DNA from: Afifellaceae bacterium
Lineage (GTDB): Bacteria > Pseudomonadota > Alphaproteobacteria > Rhizobiales > Afifellaceae
Assembly: GCA_028281235.1 (NCBI GenBank)
Contig: JANQKG010000007.1
Coordinates: forward strand, 124,001 to 188,000
Direction of reading: 5' to 3'
Length of the DNA stretch: 64,000 bases
Below, in pieces: positions 33,751 to 42,181 of the stretch. Numbering within the stretch: position 1 is the stretch's first letter; each line of letters opens with the position of its first letter. The notes beneath the pieces are model-generated. The model had not been told where the DNA came from. It ran no database searches and was given only the letters and a program-made list of their open reading frames with translations. The position numbers and the translations under genes were made by a program.

Positions 33751-34851
33751 CTAGACCGCGACGTCGATCTCCTCGATCGGCACATAATCGCGGTCGACGC
33801 CAAACTTGCGCGGTCCCCAGACCGCCAACGCCTCCGGCGTGCGCATGACCGGTGGCACACTGACGCCCACGACCTTGACCCGCTGCCCATAGCGCAGGCC
33901 TTCCGTCGTGATCGGCTCCGCGGTCTCCCGATCGAGGATGCAGATCAGGTCTGGGGCCGTTGCCAGCACAGCCTCACCGATCTGCGCCGACAGGAACTCG
34001 TTCTGGAAAGCGATCTCCATCGGCTCGCCGCCACCGTCGATGCGTTGCAGGATCAGCCGCCCGATCGCAAAGCCGCGCGTCGTCTCGCGCAACAGGTCGA
34101 CGACCTTCCCGTCGAACAGGATTTTGCAGCAGCGCGCCGGTTCGGTGGACGCGAAGAAGGCGGCGAGCGCCTCAAACGGATCGCGCTGCTCAGAGCGTGC
34201 GTCGCTGATGACGCGGCCGATCTCCATGGCAAGCGAAATCGTCCTTGGAACCGACTTCGTCTTCGCGTCGTGGCCGTTCATCGGATAGAGCGTGATCTCC
34301 GCCTTTCCGCCCATGCGGATGCACACCACGCGCGCCAGCCACTCTGCCGTCTCGTCGTCAACCGCCTTCACCACGACCTCGTTGTCGTGCTCGTCCTTGA
34401 TGACGACCGGACTGCCCGGCACGCCATAGACGCTGAAGGTGGTCATCTGAAGCTCCGGGAAGGCGCGCCCCATTCCGTCTGCGTCGACGACAGGCAAATC
34501 CATCAGCGCACCGACCACGGCCGGCAGCGTCGCGTTCACGCCACCGGCCTCGATCGGCATGATGGCGGCCGCCTTGCGGCCGAGCAGCTCCTCCATCTTG
34601 CGCACCGCCGCCACCGCCGCCGGCCCGTTGGGGAACCGCTCAATCAGTACCGTCGGCGCGCCCATATTCGCCACCGGAACGACCAGCGCATCATCGTCCA
34701 ACTCGCTCGGATCGATCAGCTTGACCCGTGCGCCGCTTCTGAGCTGCTGCTGCAGGATGAGCCGGCCGACATAGGGATCACCCCCGCCACCAGTGCCGAG
34801 AAACGCCGCGCCGCGTGCAAAGTCGTGCAGTTTGTCGAGTGTCAAATCCAT
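33751..34851 (-). CDS. DUF917 family protein (copy 3)
   Basis: A 366-residue third DUF917 paralogue with all family blocks (FARGAAFLGTGGGGDPYVGR, ANMGAPTVLIERFP, GGVNATLPAVV, VVDADGMGRAFPELQM, DLICILDRETAEPITTEGL). The ATG at 34851 is used; MDLTLDKLHDF aligns with the start of the other copies, and the open frame further upstream belongs to the HyuA-like gene region. It follows the second HyuA-like gene after 13 bp, repeating the HyuA-DUF917 order of the first cluster. It differs throughout from copies 1 and 2, so it is an old paralogue, not a recent duplicate. Confidence 0.8.
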   Translation of the reverse strand: MDLTLDKLHDFARGAAFLGTGGGGDPYVGRLILQQQLRSGARVKLIDPSELDDDALVVPVANMGAPTVLIERFPNGPAAVAAVRKMEELLGRKAAAIMPIEAGGVNATLPAVVGALMDLPVVDADGMGRAFPELQMTTFSVYGVPGSPVVIKDEHDNEVVVKAVDDETAEWLARVVCIRMGGKAEITLYPMNGHDAKTKSVPRTISLAMEIGRVISDARSEQRDPFEALAAFFASTEPARCCKILFDGKVVDLLRETTRGFAIGRLILQRIDGGGEPMEIAFQNEFLSAQIGEAVLATAPDLICILDRETAEPITTEGLRYGQRVKVVGVSVPPVMRTPEALAVWGPRKFGVDRDYVPIEEIDVAV

Positions 34852-34864
34852 ATCAAGCAGCCCC

Positions 34865-36415
34865 TTAGATAGCCGCGACGCCGGCAAGATCGCCGACGGC
34901 TTTCACGCGGACGCGCACCGCACCGCCCGGCAGATAGGCAAGCGGCACTTCTTCCACGTCGATGATCGACACGGTGCCGGGCTTTGCGCCGGCGGAGACG
35001 GCACGCTCCTCCGCTTCGCGCTTTGCCGTATCGAGTGCCGCGTCCCGGCCGGCCTCGTCGTAGGAGAAGACGCGATCCACCTCGCCGCCAACTTGCGCGA
35101 TAGCAGCGCCGATCGCGTTGGCCACACCGGCATTGTCGGGCGTGACGACCTCAGACGCGCCGGAGAGCGGCCGGTCGACAAGCACACCGCCGCCGCCAAC
35201 CAGAATAACCGGCATGGCCGCAGCGCTCGTCTTCACACGGTCGATCGCCTCCTCAAGCATGGCGTGGATGGTGTCCATCCCCGCTGCAACGATGCCTGCG
35301 TCAACGCTCGCGACCTTGCCTTTGTCGCCGATATCCGCCGCGCCGGCGGCGACCGCGACATCGGTCGTGGTGAGCGTATCGCCGCCGAAGATGAGCGACC
35401 GCTCCGTCAGCTCATAGCCGACGGAATCAGGGCCGATCCGCGCCCCGTCGTCGCGCACCAGACTGCCGCCGCCCAAGCCGATGGCGAGAATGTCCGGCAT
35501 GCGGAAGTTGGTCTTCACCCCGCCCACATCGACTGCCACGGCCGACTCGCGTGGGAAGCCTTGCGCAAGCACACCGACATCGGTCGTGGTCCCGCCGATA
35601 TCGACGACAATGGCGTCGCTGATATTGGAGAGAAACGCCGCACCGCGCATGGAATTGGTCGGCCCCGACGCAAAGGTCAGGACCGGATATTTCTCTACAT
35701 AATCGGCAGTCATCAGCGTTCCGTCATTCTGGCTGATGTAGAACGGCGCCGTAATCCCAAGCTCCTTCAGCGCGGAGCGGAACGCGCCGACCACCCGGTG
35801 CGACAGGTCCATGAGCGAGGCGTTCATGATTGCCGCGTTCTCCCGCTCAACCATGCCGATCCGGCCGATATTGCTGGAGAGCGTCACGTAGGCGTCTGGG
35901 AGCTCCGCCGCCACGATCTCCGCCGCGCGCGTCTCCATGCTGCGGTTCATCGGCGCAAAGACGGAACCGATGGCGATGGACCGGATGCCGGCCTTGCCGA
36001 GCGCACGCGTCGCCTCCGTGATCTCCGCCTCCCGCATCGCGGCGATCTCACGCCCGTCAAACTCGTAGCCGCCATGCGCCATGTGGACGTTGGTGCCGAC
36101 GCGCTCCACCAGGTCCTCCGGCCAGTCCACGAGTGGCTGCAAACTGGTCGTCGCCGGCAGCGCAAGGCGAATGATGCCGACCTCCATAAGCCGCCGGCGC
36201 TCCACGAAGGCGTTGGTGAATTGAGTCGTGCCGATCATCACGCTCTCAATCGCCGCCGCCTCGACCTTCGCCTGAACCAGTACGTCCCGGACCGCGGCGA
36301 CAATGCCGCCGCCGACATCTTCTGTCGTCGGCGACTTGATCGCCGCAAGAACGTCGTTCCCGCTCATGATTACGGCGTCGGTGTTCGTTCCCCCGACGTC
36401 GACACCTATCCGCAT
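34865..36415 (-). CDS. HyuA-like hydantoinase/oxoprolinase family protein (copy 2)
   Basis: A 516-residue paralogue of the first HyuA-like protein, with the same loops RIGVDVGGTNTDAV (residues 2-15), IVVDIGGTTTDVG and IGLGGGSLVRDDG and an almost identical central block (PFYISQNDGTLMTADYVEKY). It also lacks the C-terminal portion of full HyuA and a HyuB partner. The ATG at 36415 was chosen because the protein family begins MRIG(V/I)DVGG. It is transcribed leftward with the third DUF917 gene and divergently from the MetE-like gene; no transporter of its own is attached. Confidence 0.85.
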   Translation of the reverse strand: MRIGVDVGGTNTDAVIMSGNDVLAAIKSPTTEDVGGGIVAAVRDVLVQAKVEAAAIESVMIGTTQFTNAFVERRRLMEVGIIRLALPATTSLQPLVDWPEDLVERVGTNVHMAHGGYEFDGREIAAMREAEITEATRALGKAGIRSIAIGSVFAPMNRSMETRAAEIVAAELPDAYVTLSSNIGRIGMVERENAAIMNASLMDLSHRVVGAFRSALKELGITAPFYISQNDGTLMTADYVEKYPVLTFASGPTNSMRGAAFLSNISDAIVVDIGGTTTDVGVLAQGFPRESAVAVDVGGVKTNFRMPDILAIGLGGGSLVRDDGARIGPDSVGYELTERSLIFGGDTLTTTDVAVAAGAADIGDKGKVASVDAGIVAAGMDTIHAMLEEAIDRVKTSAAAMPVILVGGGGVLVDRPLSGASEVVTPDNAGVANAIGAAIAQVGGEVDRVFSYDEAGRDAALDTAKREAEERAVSAGAKPGTVSIIDVEEVPLAYLPGGAVRVRVKAVGDLAGVAAI

Positions 36416-36720
36416 CCTGCCCCCCATCTGACCTGCACGCGCGAACGAAAACCGGCTACAACGACGTCATGCCGGCCGCTCAATTGAGGCGCACGCTATC
36501 AGGCAAAGCGAAAATTATGAACCAGCCGTCGGTAGCGAGCGTCATCATCTGCCTACTTCATGGAGCTTGCTCCAGGGGGCCAGCGTTCAGCTCCCGTGTT
36601 GCCGTCAGAACTCGTGATTGACGTGTCGGCGAGGACATGGTCCTCGTTCCAGGAGCGCTTCAACGACCGGCGCCTCTCGCCCGATCGCTTCGGCAAACAG
36701 GATAGAGAAAGACAAATCGC
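36416..36720. promoter_or_regulatory. Divergent intergenic region between HyuA-like copy 2 and the MetE-like gene
   Basis: A 305-bp noncoding gap that must hold promoters for both directions. The clearest element is CGAGGAC ATG GTCCTCG (36630-36646), 7-bp perfect arms, about 75 bp before the MetE-like start. TGGAGC TT GCTCCA (36561-36574) is a second short dyad. No clear -35/-10 pair or riboswitch-like fold was recognised. Confidence 0.4.
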
Positions 36721-37875
36721 ATGAGGTACAGCACCGACCGCATCCTCACTACGCATGTCGGCAGCCTGCCGCGGCCGCACGATCTGCTCGACATCCTCAA
36801 GCAGCGCCTGGATGGCGAAGCGGTGGATGAGGCAGCTTTCAACGACAAACTGCGCCAGTCCGTTGAGGAGATGGTCGGCAAGCAGGTCGAGGCCGGCATC
36901 GACATCGTCGCCGACGGCGAAATGTCGAAACCCGGTCATGCGGTCTACATCAATGAGCGGCTGGAGGGCTTTGAGCCGAGACCGGACGCTGATCTCGGCC
37001 ATTTCAAGGAAGAGCAAGCCGCCTTCCCCGAATATTATGACGAGTATTTCAAGCGCGCCATGACGGGCGGTGCGATTGCGCCATCAGCACCCATGTGCTG
37101 CGTCGGCGACATCCGCTATGTCGGCCACGACGCGCTGAAGACCGATTTGGAGAACCTGCAGGCCGCGGTCGACAGGCACGGCTGCGCCGAAGCCTTCATG
37201 CCGTGTGCGGCTGTCACCGGCGTCGGTTTCAACGAGCACTACCCCACGGAAGAAGCCTATATGTTCGCGCTGGCCGACGCGATCGCCGTGGAATATCGGG
37301 CGATCATCGACGCCGGCTTCCTTCTACAGGTCGACGATCCGTTCCTGCCGCACGTCTACATGGACAAGTCGCTCGACGAGAAGGCGCGTGTCGCCAAGGC
37401 GTCGATGTATGTCGACGCCATCAATCGCAGCCTTGAGGGGATCCCTGAGGAGAAGGTGCGCTTCCACACCTGCTACGGCATCAACCAGGGCCCACGCATC
37501 TACGAGCCCGATCTGCCCGACATGATCGACCAGGTGTTGCGCGTCAACGCCGGCGCTTACTCTTTCGAAGCCGGCAATCCGCGCCATGAGCACGAATACC
37601 ATCTTTGGGAGACGGTGAAGCTGCCGGACGGCAAGCTTGTCGTTCCGGGCGTCGTCACGCACGCTTCAAGCGTCGTGGAGCATCCCGAATATGTCGCGGA
37701 GCGCATCGTGCGCTTCGCCGAGCGCGTCGGCCGGGAGAACGTCATCGCCAGCACCGATTGCGGCTTCTCCTCGCAGGCCATGTACAAGACCGAGGTCGAA
37801 CCGCGTGTTGTCTGGGCAAAGTTCAAGGCCTTGAACGAGGGCGCCAAGATCGCCAGCGACAGGCTCTGGGCCTGA
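36721..37875 (+). CDS. MetE C-terminal-type zinc methyltransferase family protein
   Basis: A 384-residue protein related to the catalytic barrel of cobalamin-independent methionine synthase. N-terminal THVGSLPRP is the family hallmark. Four candidate zinc ligands are in place: H249 and C251 (RFHTCYGINQGPR), E283 (SFEAGNPRHEHEY) and C347 (STDCGFSS). Real MetE is about 750 residues with an N-terminal half-barrel for polyglutamyl-folate; that half is missing, so it is more likely one of the short catabolic or core-type relatives, a group that also includes epoxyalkane:coenzyme M transferase. It stands between the HyuA/DUF917 pair and an RpiR regulator gene that converges on it. A thiol alkyl transfer is probable, but donor and acceptor are unknown. 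Confidence 0.8.
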   Translation: MRYSTDRILTTHVGSLPRPHDLLDILKQRLDGEAVDEAAFNDKLRQSVEEMVGKQVEAGIDIVADGEMSKPGHAVYINERLEGFEPRPDADLGHFKEEQAAFPEYYDEYFKRAMTGGAIAPSAPMCCVGDIRYVGHDALKTDLENLQAAVDRHGCAEAFMPCAAVTGVGFNEHYPTEEAYMFALADAIAVEYRAIIDAGFLLQVDDPFLPHVYMDKSLDEKARVAKASMYVDAINRSLEGIPEEKVRFHTCYGINQGPRIYEPDLPDMIDQVLRVNAGAYSFEAGNPRHEHEYHLWETVKLPDGKLVVPGVVTHASSVVEHPEYVAERIVRFAERVGRENVIASTDCGFSSQAMYKTEVEPRVVWAKFKALNEGAKIASDRLWA

Positions 37876-37900
37876 CCGGACGGGCGCCCAGCACGCGCTT

Positions 37901-38779
37901 CTACATGACGGAGTAGCCCCTGAGGTCGCTCAGGCGCCGCTTCATGGTGACGACCTTGTCTTTGTGCTGTGCATCGCGCCTGAGAGCCACGCTGGTGGAC
38001 AGGATGTCGATCACGACCAAGGCCGCGATCCGCGATGTGGTCGGCGTGTAGACGTCGGTATTGTCGAGCGTCTCGACGATCAGCACGACGTCGCAATAGG
38101 TGGTAAGCGGCGACTCGCTGCCGACAATGCCGATGACCTTGGCACCCATCTCACGCGCCGTGCGTGCGATCTCGATGATGGAGCGCGTGCCGCCGGTATT
38201 TGAGATGACGACCGCCACGTCGGTCGGCTTCATCATCGTCGCCGCCATGAATTGCTGATGCGTGTCGATCTGCGCACCGCAGGGCACGCCAAGCAACGGA
38301 AATTTTTGCTGCGCGTCGCGCGCGACAATGCCCGAGGCGCCAAGGCCGAAGAACTCGATCGCCGTTGCTGCGGCAAGCAGCTCGACGGCCTGGTTGAGGC
38401 TGGCGCGATCGAGCTTGTTGCGCGCCCAGTCAAGGCTGGTCATCGTGTAGTCGAAGATCTTTTCAGTGACGTCCTCTGGCGTGTCGGTATCGAGCAGAAC
38501 CGAATGGGTGGCCGGCGTTCCGAGCGCCAGGCTTTGCGCAAGCCGGAGCTTGAGGTCCTGATAGCCGGTGCAGCCGATGGCCGTGGCAAAGCGAATGACC
38601 GTCGGCTGGCTCACCTGCGCGCGAACCGCCGTCTCCGCCACGGTCGCGCCGAGAATGCGCCGCGGCTCCCTCAGGACAATTTCGGCAACCTTCCGGTCCG
38701 ACTTCCGCAGGGTCGGCAGCGCATGTCGGATGATCTCGAGGATATTGGCGCTCGATGCGCTTTCGCCGGTCTTCATCAT
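37901..38779 (-). CDS. MurR/RpiR family transcriptional regulator
   Basis: A 292-residue regulator: N-terminal RpiR helix-turn-helix (RKSDRKVAEIVLREPRRI followed by TVAETAVRAQVSQPTVIRFATA, about residues 20-75) and a C-terminal SIS phosphosugar-binding domain (IEFFGLGASGIVARDAQQKF and DVAVVISNTGGTRSIIEIA, about 130-260). Such proteins sense phosphosugars. ATG 38779 gives MMKTGESA; the codon after it and a Met at 38797 are alternatives. It is the last gene of a tightly packed leftward operon (cupin isomerase, aldolase, AroE-like, hydroxyacid dehydrogenase, MBL), which it probably regulates. Confidence 0.85.
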   Translation of the reverse strand: MMKTGESASSANILEIIRHALPTLRKSDRKVAEIVLREPRRILGATVAETAVRAQVSQPTVIRFATAIGCTGYQDLKLRLAQSLALGTPATHSVLLDTDTPEDVTEKIFDYTMTSLDWARNKLDRASLNQAVELLAAATAIEFFGLGASGIVARDAQQKFPLLGVPCGAQIDTHQQFMAATMMKPTDVAVVISNTGGTRSIIEIARTAREMGAKVIGIVGSESPLTTYCDVVLIVETLDNTDVYTPTTSRIAALVVIDILSTSVALRRDAQHKDKVVTMKRRLSDLRGYSVM

Positions 38780-38780
38780 C

Positions 38781-39641
38781 TCAACCCACCGCCCCATATT
38801 CGTAGACGACTCCCGTCGTCGCTCGAAACAGAGGCACCGCGCTGGCACGCGCCGCCTGGTCGATGGCCTCCGGGCTTTCGGTGTTGAAGGCGAACATCCC
38901 GTGATGATGGGCAATCATGGCGCCTGCTCCGACCGCTTCGGCAATTCCAATGGCTTCGCTGAGCGTGAAGTTTCCCGGGATGCCGTTCTTTGCGAGCTCA
39001 GCGCTGCGGCCATTGACCGGCAGCAACGCAATGTCCGGCCGAAGCGGCGCCACTGCTTCCGTCAGACCGGGGAACGGAACGCAATCGCCGGAATGCCAGA
39101 TGCGCACGCCGCCGGCTTCCATCACATAGCCGAGAAACACGTGCCGGCTCTCGGTGTCGCGTTCGCGCTCTTCATGCGCGGCAGGCGTGGCGACAATGTG
39201 CAAGCCCTCCAGAGGCCGTGCGACCTCGCCGGCATCAAGTAATATGAGCCGGTCACGCGGCAATCCGGAGCGCTCCGCCGCGTGCGACGCCACCGCCGTC
39301 GGCGCCACGAGATGCAAGTGAGGCCGGTCTGCAAAAAGCGGCTGCAACGTCTCCGCATCCATGTGATCCGTGTGGCGATGCGTTGCCAGAACCAAATCCA
39401 CGTCGCCGAGGCCACCCGGCGTTACAGGCGGCGCCATCATGCGCGTGTGAGGATACGGCCCGTCTACATATTTCGCAGCGAGACTGTCGGACAGATAGGG
39501 GTCGATCACCAGCCGGTAGCCGCCGGTCTCCATCATGAAGCCGGCCTGGCCGAGCCAGCAAAGCCGCGTCCCCGAAAGAGGCGGCCGGCTCAGGCGATCC
39601 GCAAGCGGCTCTTCGAACGGGATCACTGCAAGCTCACCCAC
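38781..39641 (-). CDS. MBL-fold metallo-hydrolase (UlaG-like)
   Basis: A 286-residue metallo-beta-lactamase-fold hydrolase. The metal motif is H88-R-H90-T-D92-H93 (ATHRHTDHMD), with further ligand candidates in TPAAHEERE, IWHSGDCVPFPG and MIAHHHGMF. The overall layout (CWLGQAGFMMETGGYRLVIDPYLSD) resembles UlaG, the L-ascorbate-6-phosphate lactonase, and related cytosolic lactonases. It overlaps the hydroxyacid dehydrogenase gene by 8 bp and precedes the RpiR gene by 1 bp. In a sugar-acid operon a lactone or phosphodiester hydrolysis step is plausible; the substrate is not known. Confidence 0.8.
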   Translation of the reverse strand: MGELAVIPFEEPLADRLSRPPLSGTRLCWLGQAGFMMETGGYRLVIDPYLSDSLAAKYVDGPYPHTRMMAPPVTPGGLGDVDLVLATHRHTDHMDAETLQPLFADRPHLHLVAPTAVASHAAERSGLPRDRLILLDAGEVARPLEGLHIVATPAAHEERERDTESRHVFLGYVMEAGGVRIWHSGDCVPFPGLTEAVAPLRPDIALLPVNGRSAELAKNGIPGNFTLSEAIGIAEAVGAGAMIAHHHGMFAFNTESPEAIDQAARASAVPLFRATTGVVYEYGAVG

Positions 39642-40578
39642 GCGCCGCGTCCCTATCGAAATGACGGAGGATGTTGTCGACGGCCGATTGCGTTGCCCGG
39701 TCGATGCTTTCCTCCGTCAGCGCGCCGATATGGCTGGTGGCGATGACGCGCTCATGTCCGGCAAGCGCCAGATCACCAGGCGGCTCCTCTGCGAACACAT
39801 CCGTGGCGTAAGCGAACACGCGGCCATCATTGAGCGCGTCAAGAAGAGCCGCTTCGTCGACAAGCGCGGCGCGCGCCGTGTTGACGAGGATTGCGCCGTT
39901 GCGGATGCGCGCCAGGGCATGCCGGTCGATCACGGGCTTACCGCCGGGCAACGGGGGACAATGGAGCGAGACAATATCCGCCTCCTCCAAGACGCGATCG
40001 ACCGACTCCATGCGGAACCTGTCCGCTGGCAGATCGATATCCGGGTTCGCCGGATCGTGGGCCACCACCCGGCCCCCAATACCGATGATCATCTGCGCGA
40101 CCTGCCGACCGATAGCGCCGCACCCCAGAATGCCGATCGTGCGCTCGGTGATCTCCCTGCCGCGCCGGCGCGGCCACTCGCCCTGCTTGATGCCAAGATC
40201 GGTCGCGGGAATGGAGCGGAGTGCGGCAAGGATCAGCCCGATCGTCAGCTCCGCAACGCCAGTGGCGTTCGCTCCGGCGGCGATCGCTATTGCAATTCCG
40301 CGTCGCTCTATCGCCGCCTTGGGCAGATTGTCGATGCCCGTACCGTTGCGGCTGATGATCTCAAGCGCGTCGGCCGCCTCAATCACCCGCTCGCTGATCG
40401 GCTCGACGCCGGCAAGCCAGGCGGAGCATCCCGGCACGAGGCGGATGAGTTCGTCCTCACCCGGCAGACGGCCCGGCGCGGAATAGACGATGTCGAAGCC
40501 TTGGTCGCGCAAGGCCTCCACGCGAGGATGCGGCTCCGCGGTCAGCGAACGCGGGGTCACCAGGACCCGTTTGGTCAT
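39634..40578 (-). CDS. D-2-hydroxyacid dehydrogenase family protein (phosphoglycerate dehydrogenase-like)
   Basis: A 314-residue NAD-dependent dehydrogenase. The Rossmann motif is GILGCGAIGRQVA at about 150-162, and the catalytic residues appear in VNTARAALVDEAAL (Arg), DVFAEEPPG (Glu) and VIATSHIGALTEES (His). The family reduces 2-oxoacids or oxidises D-2-hydroxyacids such as glycerate, phosphoglycerate and other sugar acids. It overlaps the AroE-like gene by 4 bp upstream and the MBL gene by 8 bp downstream, so it belongs to the same pathway. The presence of a KDPG-type aldolase in the operon suggests a role in sugar-acid breakdown. Confidence 0.85.
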   Translation of the reverse strand: MTKRVLVTPRSLTAEPHPRVEALRDQGFDIVYSAPGRLPGEDELIRLVPGCSAWLAGVEPISERVIEAADALEIISRNGTGIDNLPKAAIERRGIAIAIAAGANATGVAELTIGLILAALRSIPATDLGIKQGEWPRRRGREITERTIGILGCGAIGRQVAQMIIGIGGRVVAHDPANPDIDLPADRFRMESVDRVLEEADIVSLHCPPLPGGKPVIDRHALARIRNGAILVNTARAALVDEAALLDALNDGRVFAYATDVFAEEPPGDLALAGHERVIATSHIGALTEESIDRATQSAVDNILRHFDRDAARG

Positions 40579-41531
40579 GACGGCCTCTTGGCCGCGTTTC
40601 GGGCGATTTCCGATATCGCCTCAAATTGCGGCCCCGACGTCGCGATCTCGATATGGAAAACCTCGGCAATCACCTGCGTCCAGCCGTGGATGAAGTAGGT
40701 CCAGCCATCCTCGACCCGCACGCCACGATCAGCCGCCTGCGAGCGCGCCTGATCGAGGAAGACGAGATCGCCGCGATAATTGAGATCCCACGCGACCGCG
40801 TTTTCGGGGAACATTGCGTCTCCGGTGAGCGGCGATCCGGGCGCGTCCTTGCCAAGGCCCGTCGCATTGATGACGAACGAGCCGGGCTTGAGCGTCGCCA
40901 GCAGTGCGTCATTGTCTTCAGGCCGCGGCGTCAGCACGTATTCCACCGGCACATCGTGCCGAACCGCTTCGTGAATGCGCTTGATCTCATCGAGCCGCGG
41001 TTCGGACCGGTTCGAGACGACGATGCGTGAAGGCACGTCCGCGCCGCGCTCCGCACGCATCAGATGCCACGTGATGGCGATCGTGGAGCCGCCGGCGCCC
41101 ATGGACAGCAACTCAGCGCCCGACTCCGCGAAATAGCCGGGCGCCAACATGCCGTCGATCGCCAGGCCGGATGAGATCGGATCCTTGGCGTGGCAGACGA
41201 GCTTTCCGCCGTGCTTGGAGATGCAGCTCGTTTCGCCCATCAGACGCGCATGGGGATCGATGACCTCGAAGAGGTCGCGGCACGCGTGATAGAGATCGAT
41301 CTTGTGGGTCGTCACCAGCGCGCCGAGCGAAAGCGGATCGTCGCGGATGAAGGCGACCGCTTCCCGATAAGCGGACGGCTCCGCGTGCGGCGCAAAGTCG
41401 ATACCCTTGATCACAGCATCGCTCAGCCCGAGATGCTCCGCCCAGGCGGGAAAGACCCGCATGATGGAGCTTTGGCCGGTGGTCACGCCGATGAAGTAGA
41501 TCGTCGGCTGCGTGGCGGGCGTTAACGTCAT
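40575..41531 (-). CDS. Divergent shikimate dehydrogenase (AroE)-like oxidoreductase
   Basis: A 318-residue NAD(P)-dependent enzyme with the AroE two-domain layout. The catalytic dyad is retained: K77 in LVTTHKIDLYH and D117 in CHAKDPISSG. The nucleotide-binding loop is MGAGGSTIA (about 144-152). In real AroE the substrate-binding blocks read AVNT and NTDG; here they are GETSC (99-103) and AKDP, and the N-terminal S-x-S block reads TGQSSIMR. It is therefore unlikely to make shikimate and more likely oxidises another polyhydroxylated ring or open-chain substrate. The ATG overlaps the aldolase stop (ATGA). The operon has no other aromatic-amino-acid gene. Confidence 0.8.
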   Translation of the reverse strand: MTLTPATQPTIYFIGVTTGQSSIMRVFPAWAEHLGLSDAVIKGIDFAPHAEPSAYREAVAFIRDDPLSLGALVTTHKIDLYHACRDLFEVIDPHARLMGETSCISKHGGKLVCHAKDPISSGLAIDGMLAPGYFAESGAELLSMGAGGSTIAITWHLMRAERGADVPSRIVVSNRSEPRLDEIKRIHEAVRHDVPVEYVLTPRPEDNDALLATLKPGSFVINATGLGKDAPGSPLTGDAMFPENAVAWDLNYRGDLVFLDQARSQAADRGVRVEDGWTYFIHGWTQVIAEVFHIEIATSGPQFEAISEIARNAAKRPS

Positions 41532-42181
41532 TGCCGCGCGTCCAGCGCCGCCTTCGCCGCCGCCACGGCCGCTCGGGCATTCTCGGTGATGGCGGCGAAG
41601 CGTCCCTCGCGAATGTCCTCCGTGCGCGCAATCCAGGTCCCTCCGACGGCGATCACCGATTTCACCGCCAGCCATTCGGCAATCGTGTCTGCGCTGACGC
41701 CGCCGGTCGGAATGAACCGCATGCCAAGATGCGCAAACGGCGCCGAAATCGCCGCCAGCAAGGACGGACCGCCGGCCTGCTTTGCCGGAAAGAACTTGGC
41801 GATCGCGATATTGTGGCGGGCCGCAGCACTGAGATCGGACGGCGTCATGACGCCAGGGCAGAACGGCAGTCCCGCCGACGCCGCCTCCTGAACCACCTCC
41901 GCATCGAACCCCGGCGCAAGTGCGAAACGCGCGCCCGATTGCAACGCCTGCCGCACGGCTTCTGGCGTGAGGACTGTGCCCGCGCCGATGCACAGCTCCG
42001 GCCGCTCGTCGCGAAGCGTGGCGAGAACACCAGCCGCCGCCTCGGTGCGGAAGGTGATCTCCGCAACCGGCAATCCCCCTTCCAGAAGCGCATCAGCAAG
42101 CGGCACCGCGTCGGCAACGCGCTCAATGGCGATGACCGGCACGACGCCGAGCCCGGCAATAAGATCAATGGGATCAGGCAT
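41528..42181 (-). CDS. eda: KDPG/KHG-type aldolase
   Basis: A 217-residue class I aldolase of the 2-keto-3-deoxy-6-phosphogluconate family. E41 and R45 in the EITFRT block match E. coli E45/R49, and K129 in AIAKFFPA is the Schiff-base lysine (E. coli K133). GAGTVL at about 66-71 and GGVSADTIAEWL near the end are also conserved. It would cleave a 2-keto-3-deoxy sugar acid (phosphate) into pyruvate and an aldehyde. It starts at ATG 42181 inside the end of the cupin gene (8-bp overlap) and overlaps the AroE-like gene. Eda-type specificity for other keto-deoxy acids is possible in this operon. Confidence 0.85.
   Translation of the reverse strand: MPDPIDLIAGLGVVPVIAIERVADAVPLADALLEGGLPVAEITFRTEAAAGVLATLRDERPELCIGAGTVLTPEAVRQALQSGARFALAPGFDAEVVQEAASAGLPFCPGVMTPSDLSAAARHNIAIAKFFPAKQAGGPSLLAAISAPFAHLGMRFIPTGGVSADTIAEWLAVKSVIAVGGTWIARTEDIREGRFAAITENARAAVAAAKAALDARQ

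Noticed and set aside
33751-36415. Second HyuA-DUF917 pair as an assembly duplication
   Set aside because: The two pairs differ in sequence throughout, so they are genuine diverged paralogues.
40575-41531. Annotation as a housekeeping aroE
   Set aside because: Substrate-binding motifs are changed and the gene is embedded in a sugar-acid type operon.
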